Counted from the stretch's first letter, positions 8,244 through 18,077 are shown. The stretch is 59,801 nt of DNA from Gammaproteobacteria bacterium HGW-Gammaproteobacteria-2 (GCA_002840015.1 PGZE01000017.1:8921-68721); one strand, 5' to 3'. The notes: generated from the letters alone by a model not told the origin. Program-made: numbers and translations.

Positions 8244-8619
8244 ACCCAGCTCACGCCGCGCCATCGGCGCCGCCGGCGAAGATGCGGCCTTGGCCTGGTT
8301 GCGCGAACGCGGCTTGCAGCCGTTGGCGCGCAATGTGGCATTCGCATTCGGCGAGATCGATCTGATCGTGCGCGATGGCGCGACCATCGTGTTTGTGGAA
8401 GTTCGGCAACGAGGCAACGATCACTTCGGCGGTGCCGCCGCCTCGGTGGATCGCCGCAAGTGCGGGCGCATCGCCCGCGCCGCCAGTGCGTGGTTGGTCA
8501 GCAACCCGACACTGGCCAAGGCACCGTGTCGATTCGATGTGCTGGCGCTGTCTGGCCGTGATGCCAACGTGCAGATCGAATGGATCCGCGATGCCTTTAC
8601 CCTGGATGACATTCGCTGA
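8227..8619 (+). CDS. YraN family protein (UPF0102), endonuclease-fold
   Basis: A 130-residue UPF0102/YraN protein with a restriction-endonuclease-like fold. Visible marks: GAAGEDAALAWLRERGL near the N-terminus and the nuclease-like core GEIDLIVRDGATIVFVEVRQR (Glu, Asp, and Glu-x-Arg where a Lys is common). The GTG at 8227 lies within the end of lpoA and puts the conserved GEDAA motif at its usual distance. The stop shares one base with the next ATG (TGATG). The function of YraN is not settled; a role in DNA uptake or recombination has been suggested for homologues. Confidence 0.88.
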   Translation: MTAPGKPSSRRAIGAAGEDAALAWLRERGLQPLARNVAFAFGEIDLIVRDGATIVFVEVRQRGNDHFGGAAASVDRRKCGRIARAASAWLVSNPTLAKAPCRFDVLALSGRDANVQIEWIRDAFTLDDIR

Positions 8620-10013
8620 TGCGCAACCCGCACGATACCCTTCCCGACGCACTGCACAAGCGCTTGGCGCAGTGTTTCGACGCCAACGCCCTGCTGCTGT
8701 CGCCAGCGCAGCGGCTGAGCTACGGCTACGACAACTCGCGCCAGTTCGCGATGCCGGCCGCGGTCGTGTTACCGAGCGAAACCGCGCAAGTGCTGGAACT
8801 GGTGCGCGCCTGTCGCACCCACGACATGCCGATCATCGCCCGCGGTCGCGGCACCAACACCACTGGCGCCACGGTGCCGCTGCACGGCGGCATGGTGGTC
8901 AGTTTCGAACGCATGCACCGATTGCTGCGCATGGCGCCCGAAGACCGACTCGCGGTGGTCGAACCGGGCCTGCTCAACGGAGACCTGCAACAGGCCGCCA
9001 AGCCACACGCCCTGTTCTGGCCGCCCGATCCGACCAGCGCCGCCTATAGCAGCATTGGCGGCAACATCGCCTGCAATGCCGGCGGCCCGCGTGCGGTGAA
9101 GTACGGCGCCTGCCGCGACAATGTGCTCGGGCTTGCCGCGGTAACCGGCGCCGGCGAGCTGATCCGCTGTGGCGGTGCCACCAGCAAAGCCGCATCGGGC
9201 TACGATTTCACCCGTTTCATCGTCGGCTCCGAAGGCACGTTGGCGTTGATCGTCGAAGCCACCCTCGCACTGCGCCCGTTGCCTGACGCACGCCGCGCAC
9301 TGCGCGCGCTGTATTCCGATGTCGAATCCGCCGCCGCCGCCGTTGCCCGGCTGATGGCGCAAGCGCACACCCCGTCGATGCTGGAGTTCATGGATGGCGA
9401 GTGCGTGCGTCTGGCGCGCGAGATCGGCGGCGCCGATATTCCTGCGGCCGGTGCGCTGCTGATGATCGAAGCCGATGGCGATGCCAGCACCGTGGACATT
9501 GCCGTCGCCGCACTTGAACGCGCCGCCTGCGGCCCCGGGCTGATCGCGCTCGACGCCGCTCCCGATGAAGCCGCACGCGAGGCGCTGTGGGCCGCGCGCA
9601 AGGCACTGTCACCGGCACTGCGCTCGATCGCTGCGGGCAAGATCAACGAAGACGTGGTGGTGCCGGTCAGCCGCATCCCGGCACTGGTTGCCGGCGTCAG
9701 CGCACTTGCCCGCGAGTTCGACTTGAGCATCGTCAACTTCGGCCACGTCGGCAACGGCAACCTGCACGTCAACATCCTCTACGACCCGGCGGATGCGGCG
9801 CAAAACGCCCGCGCCCACGATGTGCTGCCGCGCGTGTTCGCGCTGGCGCTCGCGCTCGGTGGCACGCTGTCGGGTGAACACGGCATCGGCATCGCCAAGC
9901 GCACGTTCATGACGCAAGCGCACAGCGCTGAAACTCTCGCTCTGATGCGTGCGGTCAAGGCCCAGTTCGACCCTGATGGCATCCTTAATCCGGGCAAGCT
10001 GTTGCCGGGGTGA
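8619..10013 (+). CDS. FAD-binding oxidoreductase, GlcD / D-2-hydroxyacid dehydrogenase type
   Basis: A 464-residue flavoenzyme of the GlcD/D-lactate dehydrogenase family. The N-terminal PCMH-type FAD domain has [38 protein letters not shown] and GSEGTLALI. The C-terminal FAD-linked oxidase domain has [14 protein letters not shown] and [11 protein letters not shown], ending [15 protein letters not shown]. Length matches GlcD-like enzymes, which oxidise glycolate, D-lactate or other 2-hydroxyacids and pass electrons to quinone. Exact substrate cannot be read, and no GlcE or GlcF partner is nearby. It is coupled to yraN and overlaps the convergent pseudouridine synthase by 29 nt. Confidence 0.9.
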   Translation: MRNPHDTLPDALHKRLAQCFDANALLLSPAQRLSYGYDNSRQFAMPAAVVLPSETAQVLELVRACRTHDMPIIARGRGTNTTGATVPLHGGMVVSFERMHRLLRMAPEDRLAVVEPGLLNGDLQQAAKPHALFWPPDPTSAAYSSIGGNIACNAGGPRAVKYGACRDNVLGLAAVTGAGELIRCGGATSKAASGYDFTRFIVGSEGTLALIVEATLALRPLPDARRALRALYSDVESAAAAVARLMAQAHTPSMLEFMDGECVRLAREIGGADIPAAGALLMIEADGDASTVDIAVAALERAACGPGLIALDAAPDEAAREALWAARKALSPALRSIAAGKINEDVVVPVSRIPALVAGVSALAREFDLSIVNFGHVGNGNLHVNILYDPADAAQNARAHDVLPRVFALALALGGTLSGEHGIGIAKRTFMTQAHSAETLALMRAVKAQFDPDGILNPGKLLPG

Positions 10014-10755
10014 CATCATGCAACTTTGCCAGATCCTCCTGACGCAAATGCCGCCATTGGCCTTTGCCCAGATCGCCCAGCAGCAGATTGCCAACAGCGA
10101 CCCGAATCAGGCGTAGAACTGAAAGTTCACATGCTGCCAAAAGGCGTCGAATCTGCCGATTACGACCTTCATCGAGCACGACTTCCAGCCAGGCATTGCG
10201 TTGTCCGGTGCGCAACAACCGCACCGACCGCGCCTTGAGCCATTCGCCATCGCAATCCATACCAGCCTCAATCCGCGCCAACAGCATGGCATCGGGCAAC
10301 GCGTCAACCTGCACATGATAGGTTTTGCTCGGGCCGCTATCGGGGTCGGTGATACGTGCCGCCCAGGCCGGGTCGTTAGTGAAAAGCAACAGCCCTTCAC
10401 TGGCTTTGTCCAACCGGCCTACCGGCGCCAGCCACGGCAACCCGGCACCGCGCAAGCAGGAATATACCGTTTCGCGGCCACGCTCATCGTTGACACTGGT
10501 GACCAGCCCACGCGGTTTGTTGAGCATCACATGCAACGGTTCTGCACGCGCCAGTTCCTCGCCATCGATGGCGATGCGATCACGCTCGCGCCGGGTCGGA
10601 GATTCCGGATCGGTGACAGTCCGGCCATTGACCGCAACCCGCCCGGATCGCACCAGTGTTTCGGCCTGACTGCGCGAGCACACGCCCAGTTTGGACAACA
10701 CCCGCGCCAAACCATGACATGGCGCTTGCGTTGCGTTGGAGCGTGATCGACGCAT
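9985..10755 (-). CDS. RsuA/RluB/E/F family pseudouridine synthase
   Basis: A 256-residue pseudouridine synthase. An N-terminal S4 RNA-binding domain ([26 protein letters not shown]) precedes the catalytic domain with [16 protein letters not shown], whose Asp (about 116) is the universal nucleophile, and [11 protein letters not shown]. The family modifies 23S rRNA (RluB, RluE, RluF) or 16S rRNA (RsuA). The exact target is not decidable here. The 3' end runs 29 nt into the end of the opposite GlcD-like gene. Upstream lies a 556-nt gap shared with the lipid operon. Confidence 0.9.
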   Translation of the reverse strand: MRRSRSNATQAPCHGLARVLSKLGVCSRSQAETLVRSGRVAVNGRTVTDPESPTRRERDRIAIDGEELARAEPLHVMLNKPRGLVTSVNDERGRETVYSCLRGAGLPWLAPVGRLDKASEGLLLFTNDPAWAARITDPDSGPSKTYHVQVDALPDAMLLARIEAGMDCDGEWLKARSVRLLRTGQRNAWLEVVLDEGRNRQIRRLLAACELSVLRLIRVAVGNLLLGDLGKGQWRHLRQEDLAKLHDVTPATACPD

Positions 10756-11311
10756 CTGCGCAATATCCTCGATGAATACAAGCTCAGCCGCAAACGTTGC
10801 GGGATGATGTTGCTCGCTGTGTTAGGCAAGTGAATGAAGTTCAGGGATTATTGATGCCGTTGCAGATTCGTTTCCTGGCGGTTTTTTGGCGTACAAACGG
10901 CTACTCTCGCCAAGAATGCCAAGTACGCAACTGGCCGGAGAAACATGGCCGAAGGCGAAATCGCTGGCTGGTCGTTGACGTCACCGACAATTGCCCACGA
11001 AAAAACTTATTGGTTTCTTGGCGTTCTTGTCGAGAGAACATGCCTTGTGAGCACCCGCAATGTTGCTAAAAATAAATAAGCACATTAAAATCATACACTT
11101 GAATAGGTTGCGCGCTTGAGATCGCAGCTTTTGCTGGCAACCCGCACAGACCAGCCTAGTGTAGTGCTTCGCGATCTGCGAACATCACCCTTTGAAGTCG
11201 GCGTGCATTCGCGCCGCAAGCGCTGCCATCGCATCGGTCTGCCTTGTTACGTAAAAAACACGCCAATATCGCCGACAAAATCCCATTCGGCGCGCCCCAA
11301 GGAGCCAATTG
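10756..11311. other. 556-nt intergenic region before the lipid operon
   Basis: The gap separates the divergent pseudouridine synthase and lipid operon. It contains a good sigma-70 promoter (11063-11091) in an AT-rich patch and then a leader of about 210 nt before the first desaturase. A 90-codon ORF at 10797-11069 has no recognisable features and is not called. No sigma-E/ChrR-type regulator gene or clear MerR-type operator was found. Confidence 0.6.
11063..11091 (+). promoter_or_regulatory. Candidate sigma-70 promoter of the lipid operon
   Basis: TTGCTA at 11063-11068, a 17-nt spacer, and TAAAAT at 11086-11091. The spacer is AT-rich in a GC-rich genome. It points at the desaturase operon and would give a leader of roughly 210 nt, long enough for extra regulation. 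Confidence 0.6.
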
Positions 11312-12388
11312 ATGTCTGCACCCGCGATGCAAGCTGGTCTGCCACCCAAGTCCAGTCCCGCCGAAACCGCTGCACTGGCCGAAGCACGCACCTTGGTGCG
11401 CGATCTGTTCACCGCACGCGCCGGATTGTATTGGTTCGATTTTATGACCAGCACCACCATCGGCTGGGCGGCATTCGTGGCGGCTGTGTTGCTGCCGGCA
11501 TGGTCGGTATTGCAGGCACTCGCTGTTGCGACAAGCATCGTCGCGCTTTATCGCTCGGTGATCTTCGTACATGAACTGGCACACCTTGGGCCGCGAGTGT
11601 GGCCTGGTTTCCGGCTGGCCTGGAACCTGCTCTGCGGCGGACCGATGCTGGTGCAATCCTACACCTACAGCGGCGTACACAACCTGCATCATTACCAGCA
11701 ACTCTACGGCACCCGTGATGACGGTGAATACCTGCCGTTTGCACGGATGCGGCCAATGGCGGTGTTCGGGCATTGGGCATTGGGCATCGTTGTGCCGGGC
11801 TTTGTGCTGGTGCGCGCGATGATTCTGGTACCACTGTCGTGGTTGTTTCCAGCACTGGCCAAATGGTTGTGGGAGCGCGCCTCCTCACTGATCATCGACC
11901 CGGAGTTCAAACGCCCACATTCCAAACATGACGACCCGAGTTGGCGTTGGCAGGACATGTACGCATGGCTTTGTGCGAGCAGTGCGATGACACTGATGGT
12001 GCTTGGCGTGTTGCCGTGGCGGGTTTTGCTGGTGTGGTACGTATTGCTGACCGGCATATTGTTGTTGAACGGTCTGCGCACACTGGTCGCGCACCGCTAT
12101 CGCTTCCCCGGCGAGCGCCCGCTCACCTTGATGGAGCAATTCCACGATTCGGTCGATGTCCCCGGCAATCCCTTGCTTTCGCCATTGTGGGCACCAGTTG
12201 GGCTTCGCTTCCATGCCACCCATCATCTGTTCCCGGGCATGCCTTACCACAACCTTGGTACCGCCTACCGTCGCTTGGCAAAGGGCCTGTCGGACCCGGC
12301 CTGGTTTCTGCAATCCAGCGAACGCAACCTGTTTGCCGGGCTGCGTCGCTTGCTGCGCGAATCGATCGGGCGCACACAAAAGCCCTAA
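11312..12388 (+). CDS. Membrane fatty acid desaturase family protein
   Basis: A 358-residue integral membrane di-iron desaturase-like protein. Three histidine clusters are visible: HELAH (87-91), HNLHH (123-127) and HATHH (301-305), separated by hydrophobic segments as in FA_desaturase proteins. The start is ATG 11312, with AAGGAG 7 nt upstream; a TTG directly before it is less likely. It leads the lipid operon. Its long gap between clusters two and three and the short first box resemble desaturases acting on complex lipids more than the acyl-CoA type downstream. Substrate unknown; hydroxylase or ketolase activity is also possible for this fold. Confidence 0.85.
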   Translation: MSAPAMQAGLPPKSSPAETAALAEARTLVRDLFTARAGLYWFDFMTSTTIGWAAFVAAVLLPAWSVLQALAVATSIVALYRSVIFVHELAHLGPRVWPGFRLAWNLLCGGPMLVQSYTYSGVHNLHHYQQLYGTRDDGEYLPFARMRPMAVFGHWALGIVVPGFVLVRAMILVPLSWLFPALAKWLWERASSLIIDPEFKRPHSKHDDPSWRWQDMYAWLCASSAMTLMVLGVLPWRVLLVWYVLLTGILLLNGLRTLVAHRYRFPGERPLTLMEQFHDSVDVPGNPLLSPLWAPVGLRFHATHHLFPGMPYHNLGTAYRRLAKGLSDPAWFLQSSERNLFAGLRRLLRESIGRTQKP

Positions 12389-12465
12389 GCCAGGGCACGC
12401 AATCCAGCCGATGCCAGACTGGAGATTCACTGCATCATCACCGCGGCGCAGGCATCGTGCGCCGC

Positions 12466-13431
12466 ATGATTGATCGATCTCCCTCGCCAGGCACGGCAAA
12501 CACCACAACAACGCGTGATGCGTGGCGTTCGTTGCGCCGTTGGTTCGATGCCGACGCCGGCGAACCCCTCGCGGCCAGCGACGCTATCGACTGGCTGCGC
12601 ATCGTACCCTTCGCAGCATTGCATCTGGCTTGCATCGCTGTGTTCTGGGTGGGTTATTCACCCATTGCGCTGGCCATTGCCGTGTTGCTTTACGCCGCAC
12701 GCATGTTTGCCATTACCGGCTTTTATCACCGCTATTTTTCGCACAAGGCGTTTCGCACCTCGCGCGCAACACAGTTTGCATTTGCCTTGCTTGGCGCCGC
12801 CAGCGTGCAACGCGGGCCGCTGTGGTGGGCTGCACATCATCGCAACCATCATCGTCATTCGGATACTGCCAGCGACATCCACTCGCCACTCATTCACGGC
12901 TTTTGGTGGAGCCATGTCGGTTGGTTTCTGAGCAAGCGCGGCTTTGCCACTGATCGCCAGCAGATTCCCGACCTGATGCGCTTCCCGGAGCTGCGTTGGC
13001 TTGATCGCTTTGATTTGCTGGTTCCGTTGCTGCTAGCAATCGCGTTGTACGCGCTTGGCGAGCTGCTTGCGACCACATCACCGCAACTAGGCACCAATGG
13101 CCCACAATTGCTGGTCTGGGGGTTTTTCATCTCCACCATCGTGCTGTTCCATGCCACGGTAACCATCAACTCGCTGGCGCACCGCTGGGGCAGCCGTCGC
13201 TTTGCAACCCGCGACAACAGCCGCAACAACTGGTTGCTGGCCCTGCTCACTTTTGGCGAGGGCTGGCACAACAATCATCATCATTTCCCCGGCTCGGCCC
13301 GCCAGGGTTTTCGCTGGTGGGAAATCGACCTCACCTACTACGGGCTGCGCTTGCTCGCGGCATTGGGGCTGGTATGGGACCTCAAGCCGGTACCGGTACA
13401 ACTGCGCAACGTGCGCTTTGAGGCAGGCTGA
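12466..13431 (+). CDS. Acyl-CoA desaturase (delta-9 / OLE1 type)
   Basis: A 321-residue membrane desaturase of the OLE1/stearoyl-CoA class. The diagnostic histidine boxes are HRYFSH (88-93), HHRNHHRHSD (from 124) and HNNHHH (268-273), with FGEGWHNNHHHFPGSARQGFRWWE-like context only partly quoted here. Such enzymes insert a cis double bond in acyl chains using O2 and reductant. The start is uncertain: ATG 12466 is chosen, but GTG 12457 is in frame and neither has a strong ribosome site. It is 77 nt downstream of the first desaturase and 3 nt upstream of the FAD oxidoreductase. Confidence 0.9.
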   Translation: MIDRSPSPGTANTTTTRDAWRSLRRWFDADAGEPLAASDAIDWLRIVPFAALHLACIAVFWVGYSPIALAIAVLLYAARMFAITGFYHRYFSHKAFRTSRATQFAFALLGAASVQRGPLWWAAHHRNHHRHSDTASDIHSPLIHGFWWSHVGWFLSKRGFATDRQQIPDLMRFPELRWLDRFDLLVPLLLAIALYALGELLATTSPQLGTNGPQLLVWGFFISTIVLFHATVTINSLAHRWGSRRFATRDNSRNNWLLALLTFGEGWHNNHHHFPGSARQGFRWWEIDLTYYGLRLLAALGLVWDLKPVPVQLRNVRFEAG

Positions 13432-13434
13432 CTT

Positions 13435-14676
13435 ATGCGTATCGCAGTAATCGGCAGCGGCATCGCTGGCCTTGGTTGTGCTTGGCTGTTGTCACGCCAG
13501 CACGAGGTTGTGCTGTTCGAGCGCGACTCGCGCCTCGGCGGCCATACCCATACCCATGACATCGAACGCTTTGGTCAGCAGTATCGAATCGACACTGGTT
13601 TCATCGTCCACAACCGCGAGCACTATCCACTGCTGAGCCGCTTGTTCGATGAGATTGGCGTGGCAACGCAGCCGACCCGCATGAGTTTTTCGGTGCGCGA
13701 TGACCGCAGCGGGCTGGAATACAATGCCGAGAGTATCGCGACTGTGTTTTGCCAACGCCGCAACCTGCTGTCGCCGCCTTTCTGGGGCATGGTGCGTGAT
13801 ATCACACGCTTTTACCGCGAAGCACCGGCGTTGCTGAAAACCGCCGAAGATGGCCCAAGCCTGGGCGATTACCTCGTTCAAAATCGGTATTCAAAGCTAT
13901 TCATCGAGGATCATCTGCTGCCGATGGCATCGGCGCTGTGGTCATCACCGCAAGCCAAGGCGCGCGAGTTTCCAGCGAAATATCTGGTCGCGTTCATGGC
14001 TAACCACCAGATGCTGCAACTTGACGGCCGTCCGCAGTGGCGTGTCGTAACCGGCGGCTCGGACCGTTACGTACTCGCCATGACTGCAAACTGGCCGGTG
14101 CAAGTGCGCTTGAGCAGCGCTGTGCAATCGGTGCAACGCAACGCGACGTCGGTGCGCATCAATTCCGCGCACGGTGAGGAAATCTTCGACCAGGTGGTGT
14201 TCGCCTGTCACAGCGATCAGGCACTGGCCCTGCTGCGCGATGCCAGTGAAGCCGAACAAGCCGTACTCGGCGCGATTACCTACCAGCACAACGACGTAGT
14301 GTTGCACACCGACGCGCGCGTGCTGCCACAACGCAAAAAGGCCTGGGCGGCATGGAACGCACATGTCGCCGGCAACGACAGCGCGGCGTGTTCGGTGAGT
14401 TACTGCATGAATGTGTTGCAGTCGATCGCCAGCCCCGAACCGTTCATCGTCAGCTTGAACCGCAGCGATGCGATCGACCCGAATCGGGTCATCGCACGCA
14501 TGGATTATCAGCACCCGGTGTATACCCATGCCAGTGTGGCGGCACAGGGCCAACGTGCGCGAATCAACGGCCACAACCACACCTGGTACTGCGGTGCCTA
14601 TTGGGGTTTTGGTTTCCACGAGGACGGGCTGCGCAGCGGCGTCGAAGTGGCGCAAGCACTCGGAGTGGCCTGGTGA
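13435..14676 (+). CDS. FAD-dependent oxidoreductase (amine-oxidase/phytoene-desaturase-like)
   Basis: A 413-residue flavoprotein with an N-terminal dinucleotide site (IGSGIAGLG, residues 6-14, then FERDSRLGGHTHTH) and a C-terminal FAD-contacting segment YCGAYWGFGFHEDGLRSGVE. It belongs to the predicted NAD/FAD-binding group (COG2907) almost always found next to DUF1365 and Cfa-like genes. In alphaproteobacteria a flavoprotein of this general kind takes part in furan fatty acid synthesis, dehydrogenating a methylated acyl chain; assigning that role here is inference. The stop shares one base with the DUF1365 start. Confidence 0.88.
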   Translation: MRIAVIGSGIAGLGCAWLLSRQHEVVLFERDSRLGGHTHTHDIERFGQQYRIDTGFIVHNREHYPLLSRLFDEIGVATQPTRMSFSVRDDRSGLEYNAESIATVFCQRRNLLSPPFWGMVRDITRFYREAPALLKTAEDGPSLGDYLVQNRYSKLFIEDHLLPMASALWSSPQAKAREFPAKYLVAFMANHQMLQLDGRPQWRVVTGGSDRYVLAMTANWPVQVRLSSAVQSVQRNATSVRINSAHGEEIFDQVVFACHSDQALALLRDASEAEQAVLGAITYQHNDVVLHTDARVLPQRKKAWAAWNAHVAGNDSAACSVSYCMNVLQSIASPEPFIVSLNRSDAIDPNRVIARMDYQHPVYTHASVAAQGQRARINGHNHTWYCGAYWGFGFHEDGLRSGVEVAQALGVAW

Positions 14677-15443
14677 TGCACAGCGCCATCTACGAAGGTC
14701 GTATCCATCATCGTCGGCTGTTACCGCGAGCGCACGCGTTCTCCTACCGGGTGTTCATGCTCTGGCTCGACCTGGCAGAACTCGACATCGTGTTTTTGCG
14801 GCGCTGGCTGTGGTCGGTCAACTGCCGCAACCTGGCCGCATTTCATCGCGTCGATTACCACGGCGACCCAGCCAAACCACTCGATCAGGCAGTACGCGAC
14901 ACGGTACATGCGAAACTGGGTCATCGCCCGGATGGGCCGATCCGGTTACTCACTCACGCGCGCTACTTCGGCCTGTGCTTCAACCCGGTCAGCTTCTATT
15001 ACGGTTATGACGCAACGGGTGAAAGCCTGGAGTGGATCATGGCCGAGATAACCAATACGCCATGGCGTGAGCGACATGCCTATGTGCTGCCTGTGACCGA
15101 TGGCACGATGACTGAGGGCGGCTTGCACTGGGGCTTCGACAAGTGCTTTCACGTTTCGCCATTCATGTCGATGGATCGCCGCTACCAGTGGCGGCTGTCT
15201 GAGCCGCAGACACACCTGCATATCCACATGCAGGTACACGACGGCGCACAGCGCGAGTTCGACGCGACACTGAGCCTGCAGCGAAGACCGATGCGTGCTG
15301 GCGTCATGGCCTGGATGCTGCTGCGCTACCCCGCCATCACCTTGAAGGTTGTTGCTGCCATTTACTGGCAAGCCCTGCGCCTTTGGCTCAAGCGCGTACC
15401 GGTGCATGAGCACCCCAAAACCGCTACCCGGAGACAGAGTTGA
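14676..15443 (+). CDS. DUF1365 domain protein
   Basis: A 255-residue DUF1365 protein. Recognisable features are the N-terminal IYEGRIHHRRLLPRAHAFSY, the FGLCFNPVSFYYGYD segment, and the KCFHVSPFM stretch. The family is a constant partner of the FAD oxidoreductase and Cfa-like methyltransferase in light- or stress-inducible lipid operons; its biochemical role is not established to my knowledge. ATG 14676 overlaps the previous stop by one base, and its own stop overlaps the next ATG (TGATG), so translation is coupled on both sides. Confidence 0.9.
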   Translation: MHSAIYEGRIHHRRLLPRAHAFSYRVFMLWLDLAELDIVFLRRWLWSVNCRNLAAFHRVDYHGDPAKPLDQAVRDTVHAKLGHRPDGPIRLLTHARYFGLCFNPVSFYYGYDATGESLEWIMAEITNTPWRERHAYVLPVTDGTMTEGGLHWGFDKCFHVSPFMSMDRRYQWRLSEPQTHLHIHMQVHDGAQREFDATLSLQRRPMRAGVMAWMLLRYPAITLKVVAAIYWQALRLWLKRVPVHEHPKTATRRQS

Positions 15444-16738
15444 TGAGTACCCCCGCACACTCCGTACAACCCGAACAATCGCACGCTTTGCCGCTGACAT
15501 TGCGCCTGGCCCGCAATGCCGTACTGGGCAAACTTGCCAAACTGCGTGGCGAATTGATCGTGCATGACGCGATGGGCCGCGTTCGGCTAGGTCAACCCGA
15601 TCCGTCCTCGACAGCACCACCAACGGTAACCTTGCGTGTAATCGACCCGGATTTTTATCGTCAGGTGGCGTTCAATGGCAGCGTCGGTGCCGGCGAAGCT
15701 TATATGGATGGCCTCTGGACATGCTCTGATCTGGTCGCTCTGATTCGTCTGCTGGTGCGCAACCGCGACTTGCTCGATGCCATGGAAGGCGGCAGTGCGC
15801 GCGTTGGTGGCTGGCTGCTCAAGGCATGGCACGGTTTGCGCCGAAACACGCATGGCGGCGCACGGCGCAACATCGCGGTGCATTACGATCTGGGCAACCC
15901 GCTGTTCCGCCTGTTTCTCGATGAGAATCTGATGTATTCGTCCGCAGTGTTTGCCAGCGCGGACGAGTCGCTGGAAAGTGCCGCGCAACGCAAACTGGCG
16001 CGCATTTGTGAAAAGCTGGCATTGCGCAGCAGCGATCATGTCATCGAAATTGGTACCGGTTGGGGCGGCTTTGCGTTGCATGCTGCACGCCATTACGGCT
16101 GCCGCGTCACCACCACCACGATTTCTCGCGAACAATTCGAATTGGCAAAGGCACGCGTGGACAGCGCCGGCCTGGCAGACAAGGTGACGGTGCTCTTTCA
16201 AGACTACCGCTTGCTCAGCGGCCAGTTCGACAAACTGGTATCCATCGAAATGGTGGAGGCCATTGGCCACCAGTACCTCGACACCTACTTCCGAAAATGT
16301 GAATCATTGCTGCGGCCCGATGGCCTGGCCATGATCCAGGCCATCACCATCGAAGATCGACGTTATCAGCAAGCACTCAAGTCGGTTGATTTCATCAAGC
16401 GCCACGTCTTCCCGGGCAGCTTCATCCCCTGTGTGAGTGCGTTGGTCGGCAGTTCGGCGCGGCATACCGATTTGCGCCTGATCAACCTGGAAGACATCGG
16501 TGCAAGCTATGCCACGACGCTGCACCACTGGCGCCAGCGGTTTTTGGCACAGCGCGATGTTGTGCGCGAACTGGGCTATGACCAGCGTTTCATGCGGATG
16601 TGGGAGTTCTATCTGGCGTATTGCGAGGGCGGCTTTATCGAACGCTCCATCGGCAACGTACAACTGTTGTTCGCACGCCCCGGCAACCGCCGTGCGCAGT
16701 TTGTGCCGCAGCCATCGCTGGGCATGGAGCTGCAATGA
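15443..16738 (+). CDS. Cyclopropane-fatty-acid-synthase-like SAM methyltransferase 1
   Basis: A 431-residue Cfa-family enzyme. The N-terminal lipid-binding part (VAFNGSVGAGEAYMDGLW) is followed by HYDLGNPLF, then the SAM motif EIGTGWGGF (from about 202), then IEMVEAIGHQY, the Glu-His area of the Cfa active site, and KRHVFPGSFIP. Where Cfa proteins normally read YSC, this one reads YSS, so the cysteine at the bicarbonate site is replaced. That may separate it from true cyclopropanation. It probably transfers a methyl or methylene group to an unsaturated acyl chain in phospholipid. Coupled to DUF1365 upstream and to DUF2878 (ATGA) downstream. Confidence 0.9.
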   Translation: MSTPAHSVQPEQSHALPLTLRLARNAVLGKLAKLRGELIVHDAMGRVRLGQPDPSSTAPPTVTLRVIDPDFYRQVAFNGSVGAGEAYMDGLWTCSDLVALIRLLVRNRDLLDAMEGGSARVGGWLLKAWHGLRRNTHGGARRNIAVHYDLGNPLFRLFLDENLMYSSAVFASADESLESAAQRKLARICEKLALRSSDHVIEIGTGWGGFALHAARHYGCRVTTTTISREQFELAKARVDSAGLADKVTVLFQDYRLLSGQFDKLVSIEMVEAIGHQYLDTYFRKCESLLRPDGLAMIQAITIEDRRYQQALKSVDFIKRHVFPGSFIPCVSALVGSSARHTDLRLINLEDIGASYATTLHHWRQRFLAQRDVVRELGYDQRFMRMWEFYLAYCEGGFIERSIGNVQLLFARPGNRRAQFVPQPSLGMELQ

Positions 16739-17295
16739 ATCGCACCATCGCCAATGCAGTGGGGTTTCAGATCGTGTGGTTCGCCAGTGTAGCCGGCGCC
16801 GGGCATGGCATGGGCTGGTCTGGGCCTTTGGCAGCCCTCCTGTTTGCCGCCTGGGTGCTTGGCGAAAAACGGACACGATCAGCCGATCTCTGGCTGCTTG
16901 TGCGGGCGTTGCCCATCGGTTACGCCAGCGACAGTCTGTGGGTCGCCTGCGGCTGGATGCAGTTTGCCGAACCGTGGCCTGGCTTGCCACTGGCACCGAT
17001 CTGGATTCTCGCCTTGTGGACAGGTTTTGTGTTGAGCATCAACCATTCGCTGAGCTTCCTGCACGGCCGCCCCTGGCTGGCCGCTTTGCTCGGCGCCATC
17101 TTCGGCCCAGCGGCCTATTACGCGGCTGCAAATGGATTCAACGCAACCCGGTTTGAGCTTGATCTACCGGTGATGCTGTTGCTTCTGGCGATGGTGTGGG
17201 CTGTCTTATTACCACTGATACTCACCATGAGTGCGCGCCATCAAGCACTGCAACGCATGCCGACAGTAGCTATACCAACCGGGGAAGAACAATGA
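16735..17295 (+). CDS. DUF2878 integral membrane protein
   Basis: A 186-residue, very hydrophobic protein with about five or six transmembrane helices. It matches the DUF2878 family in NAVGFQIVWFASVAGAG, WL-VRALPIGYASDSLW and LPLAPIWILALWTGF. The family occurs almost only in this operon type; its molecular function is unknown. The start is in an ATGA overlap with the Cfa-like gene and the stop in an ATGA overlap with DUF1295. Inner-membrane location next to lipid-modifying enzymes is the safest statement. Confidence 0.87.
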   Translation: MNRTIANAVGFQIVWFASVAGAGHGMGWSGPLAALLFAAWVLGEKRTRSADLWLLVRALPIGYASDSLWVACGWMQFAEPWPGLPLAPIWILALWTGFVLSINHSLSFLHGRPWLAALLGAIFGPAAYYAAANGFNATRFELDLPVMLLLLAMVWAVLLPLILTMSARHQALQRMPTVAIPTGEEQ

Positions 17296-18077
17296 TCGCA
17301 AACCTGCTATGGATATGGCTCGTCAGTGCGCTGGTGATGGCCGCAACCTGGGCGTGGTGCTGGCGGATCAACAACGCCGGGTACGTGGATGTGATGTGGG
17401 CGTTGCTGATGGCGCTTGCCGCGTTGTACGTCGGCATAGTGGCTAGCGGCGCACCATTGCCACGCGGGTTGGTGGCGATGTTTGGCAGCGTCTGGGGTGC
17501 GCGCCTTTGCCTGCACCTGCTGGTGCGCGTGTTGCACGAACCGGAAGACGGGCGTTATCGCAACCTGCGTGAGCACTGGCATGGCAACCAATTCAAGTTT
17601 TTCTGGTTTTTTCAGGGCCAGGCGATTTTTGTTGTGATGTTTTCGCTGCCATTCCTGGTTGCGGCCAGCAACCCGGTTCCGGGCTTTAATTTCTGGACAA
17701 TTTTGGCCATTGCGATCTGGCTGCTGGCTCTGCTCGGCGAGTCCGTTGCCGATCAGCAACTGGCGAGGTTTCGCAGCAATCCAAACAACCAAGGCAAGAC
17801 TTGCCGTACTGGCCTGTGGTCCTGGTCGCGTCATCCAAACTATTTTTTTGAATGGCTGCACTGGTTTGCTTATGTTGCGCTTGCCGCCGGCTCACCGTGG
17901 CCATGGCTTGCCTGGACGGGGCCAATCCTGATGTTGTTGTTCCTGTATCGCGTCACAGGTATTCCCTACACGGAAGCACAGGCGTTGCGTTCGCGTGGAC
18001 AAGATTACGCACGCTATCAACGGCAGGTCAGTGCCTTCATTCCCCTCCCCCCCACAACGACACGTGGTAGCCCATGA
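17292..18077 (+). CDS. DUF1295 family protein (steroid-5-alpha-reductase-like fold)
   Basis: A 261-residue multipass membrane protein of DUF1295, related to steroid 5-alpha-reductases and isoprenylcysteine methyltransferases. Marks: NNAGYVDVMWALLM near the N-terminus, GLWSWSRHPNYFFEWLHW in the C-terminal third (the conserved R-HPNY NADPH-site-like motif), and the ending YRVTGIPYTEAQALRSRGQDY-type stretch. The fold suggests NADPH-dependent reduction of a lipid double bond; that is inference. Its start overlaps DUF2878 by 4 nt and its end overlaps the second methyltransferase by 4 nt. Confidence 0.88.
   Translation: MIANLLWIWLVSALVMAATWAWCWRINNAGYVDVMWALLMALAALYVGIVASGAPLPRGLVAMFGSVWGARLCLHLLVRVLHEPEDGRYRNLREHWHGNQFKFFWFFQGQAIFVVMFSLPFLVAASNPVPGFNFWTILAIAIWLLALLGESVADQQLARFRSNPNNQGKTCRTGLWSWSRHPNYFFEWLHWFAYVALAAGSPWPWLAWTGPILMLLFLYRVTGIPYTEAQALRSRGQDYARYQRQVSAFIPLPPTTTRGSP

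Noticed and set aside
10797..11069. 90-codon ORF before the lipid operon
   Set aside because: Odd composition, no ribosome site or motif; overlaps the promoter region.
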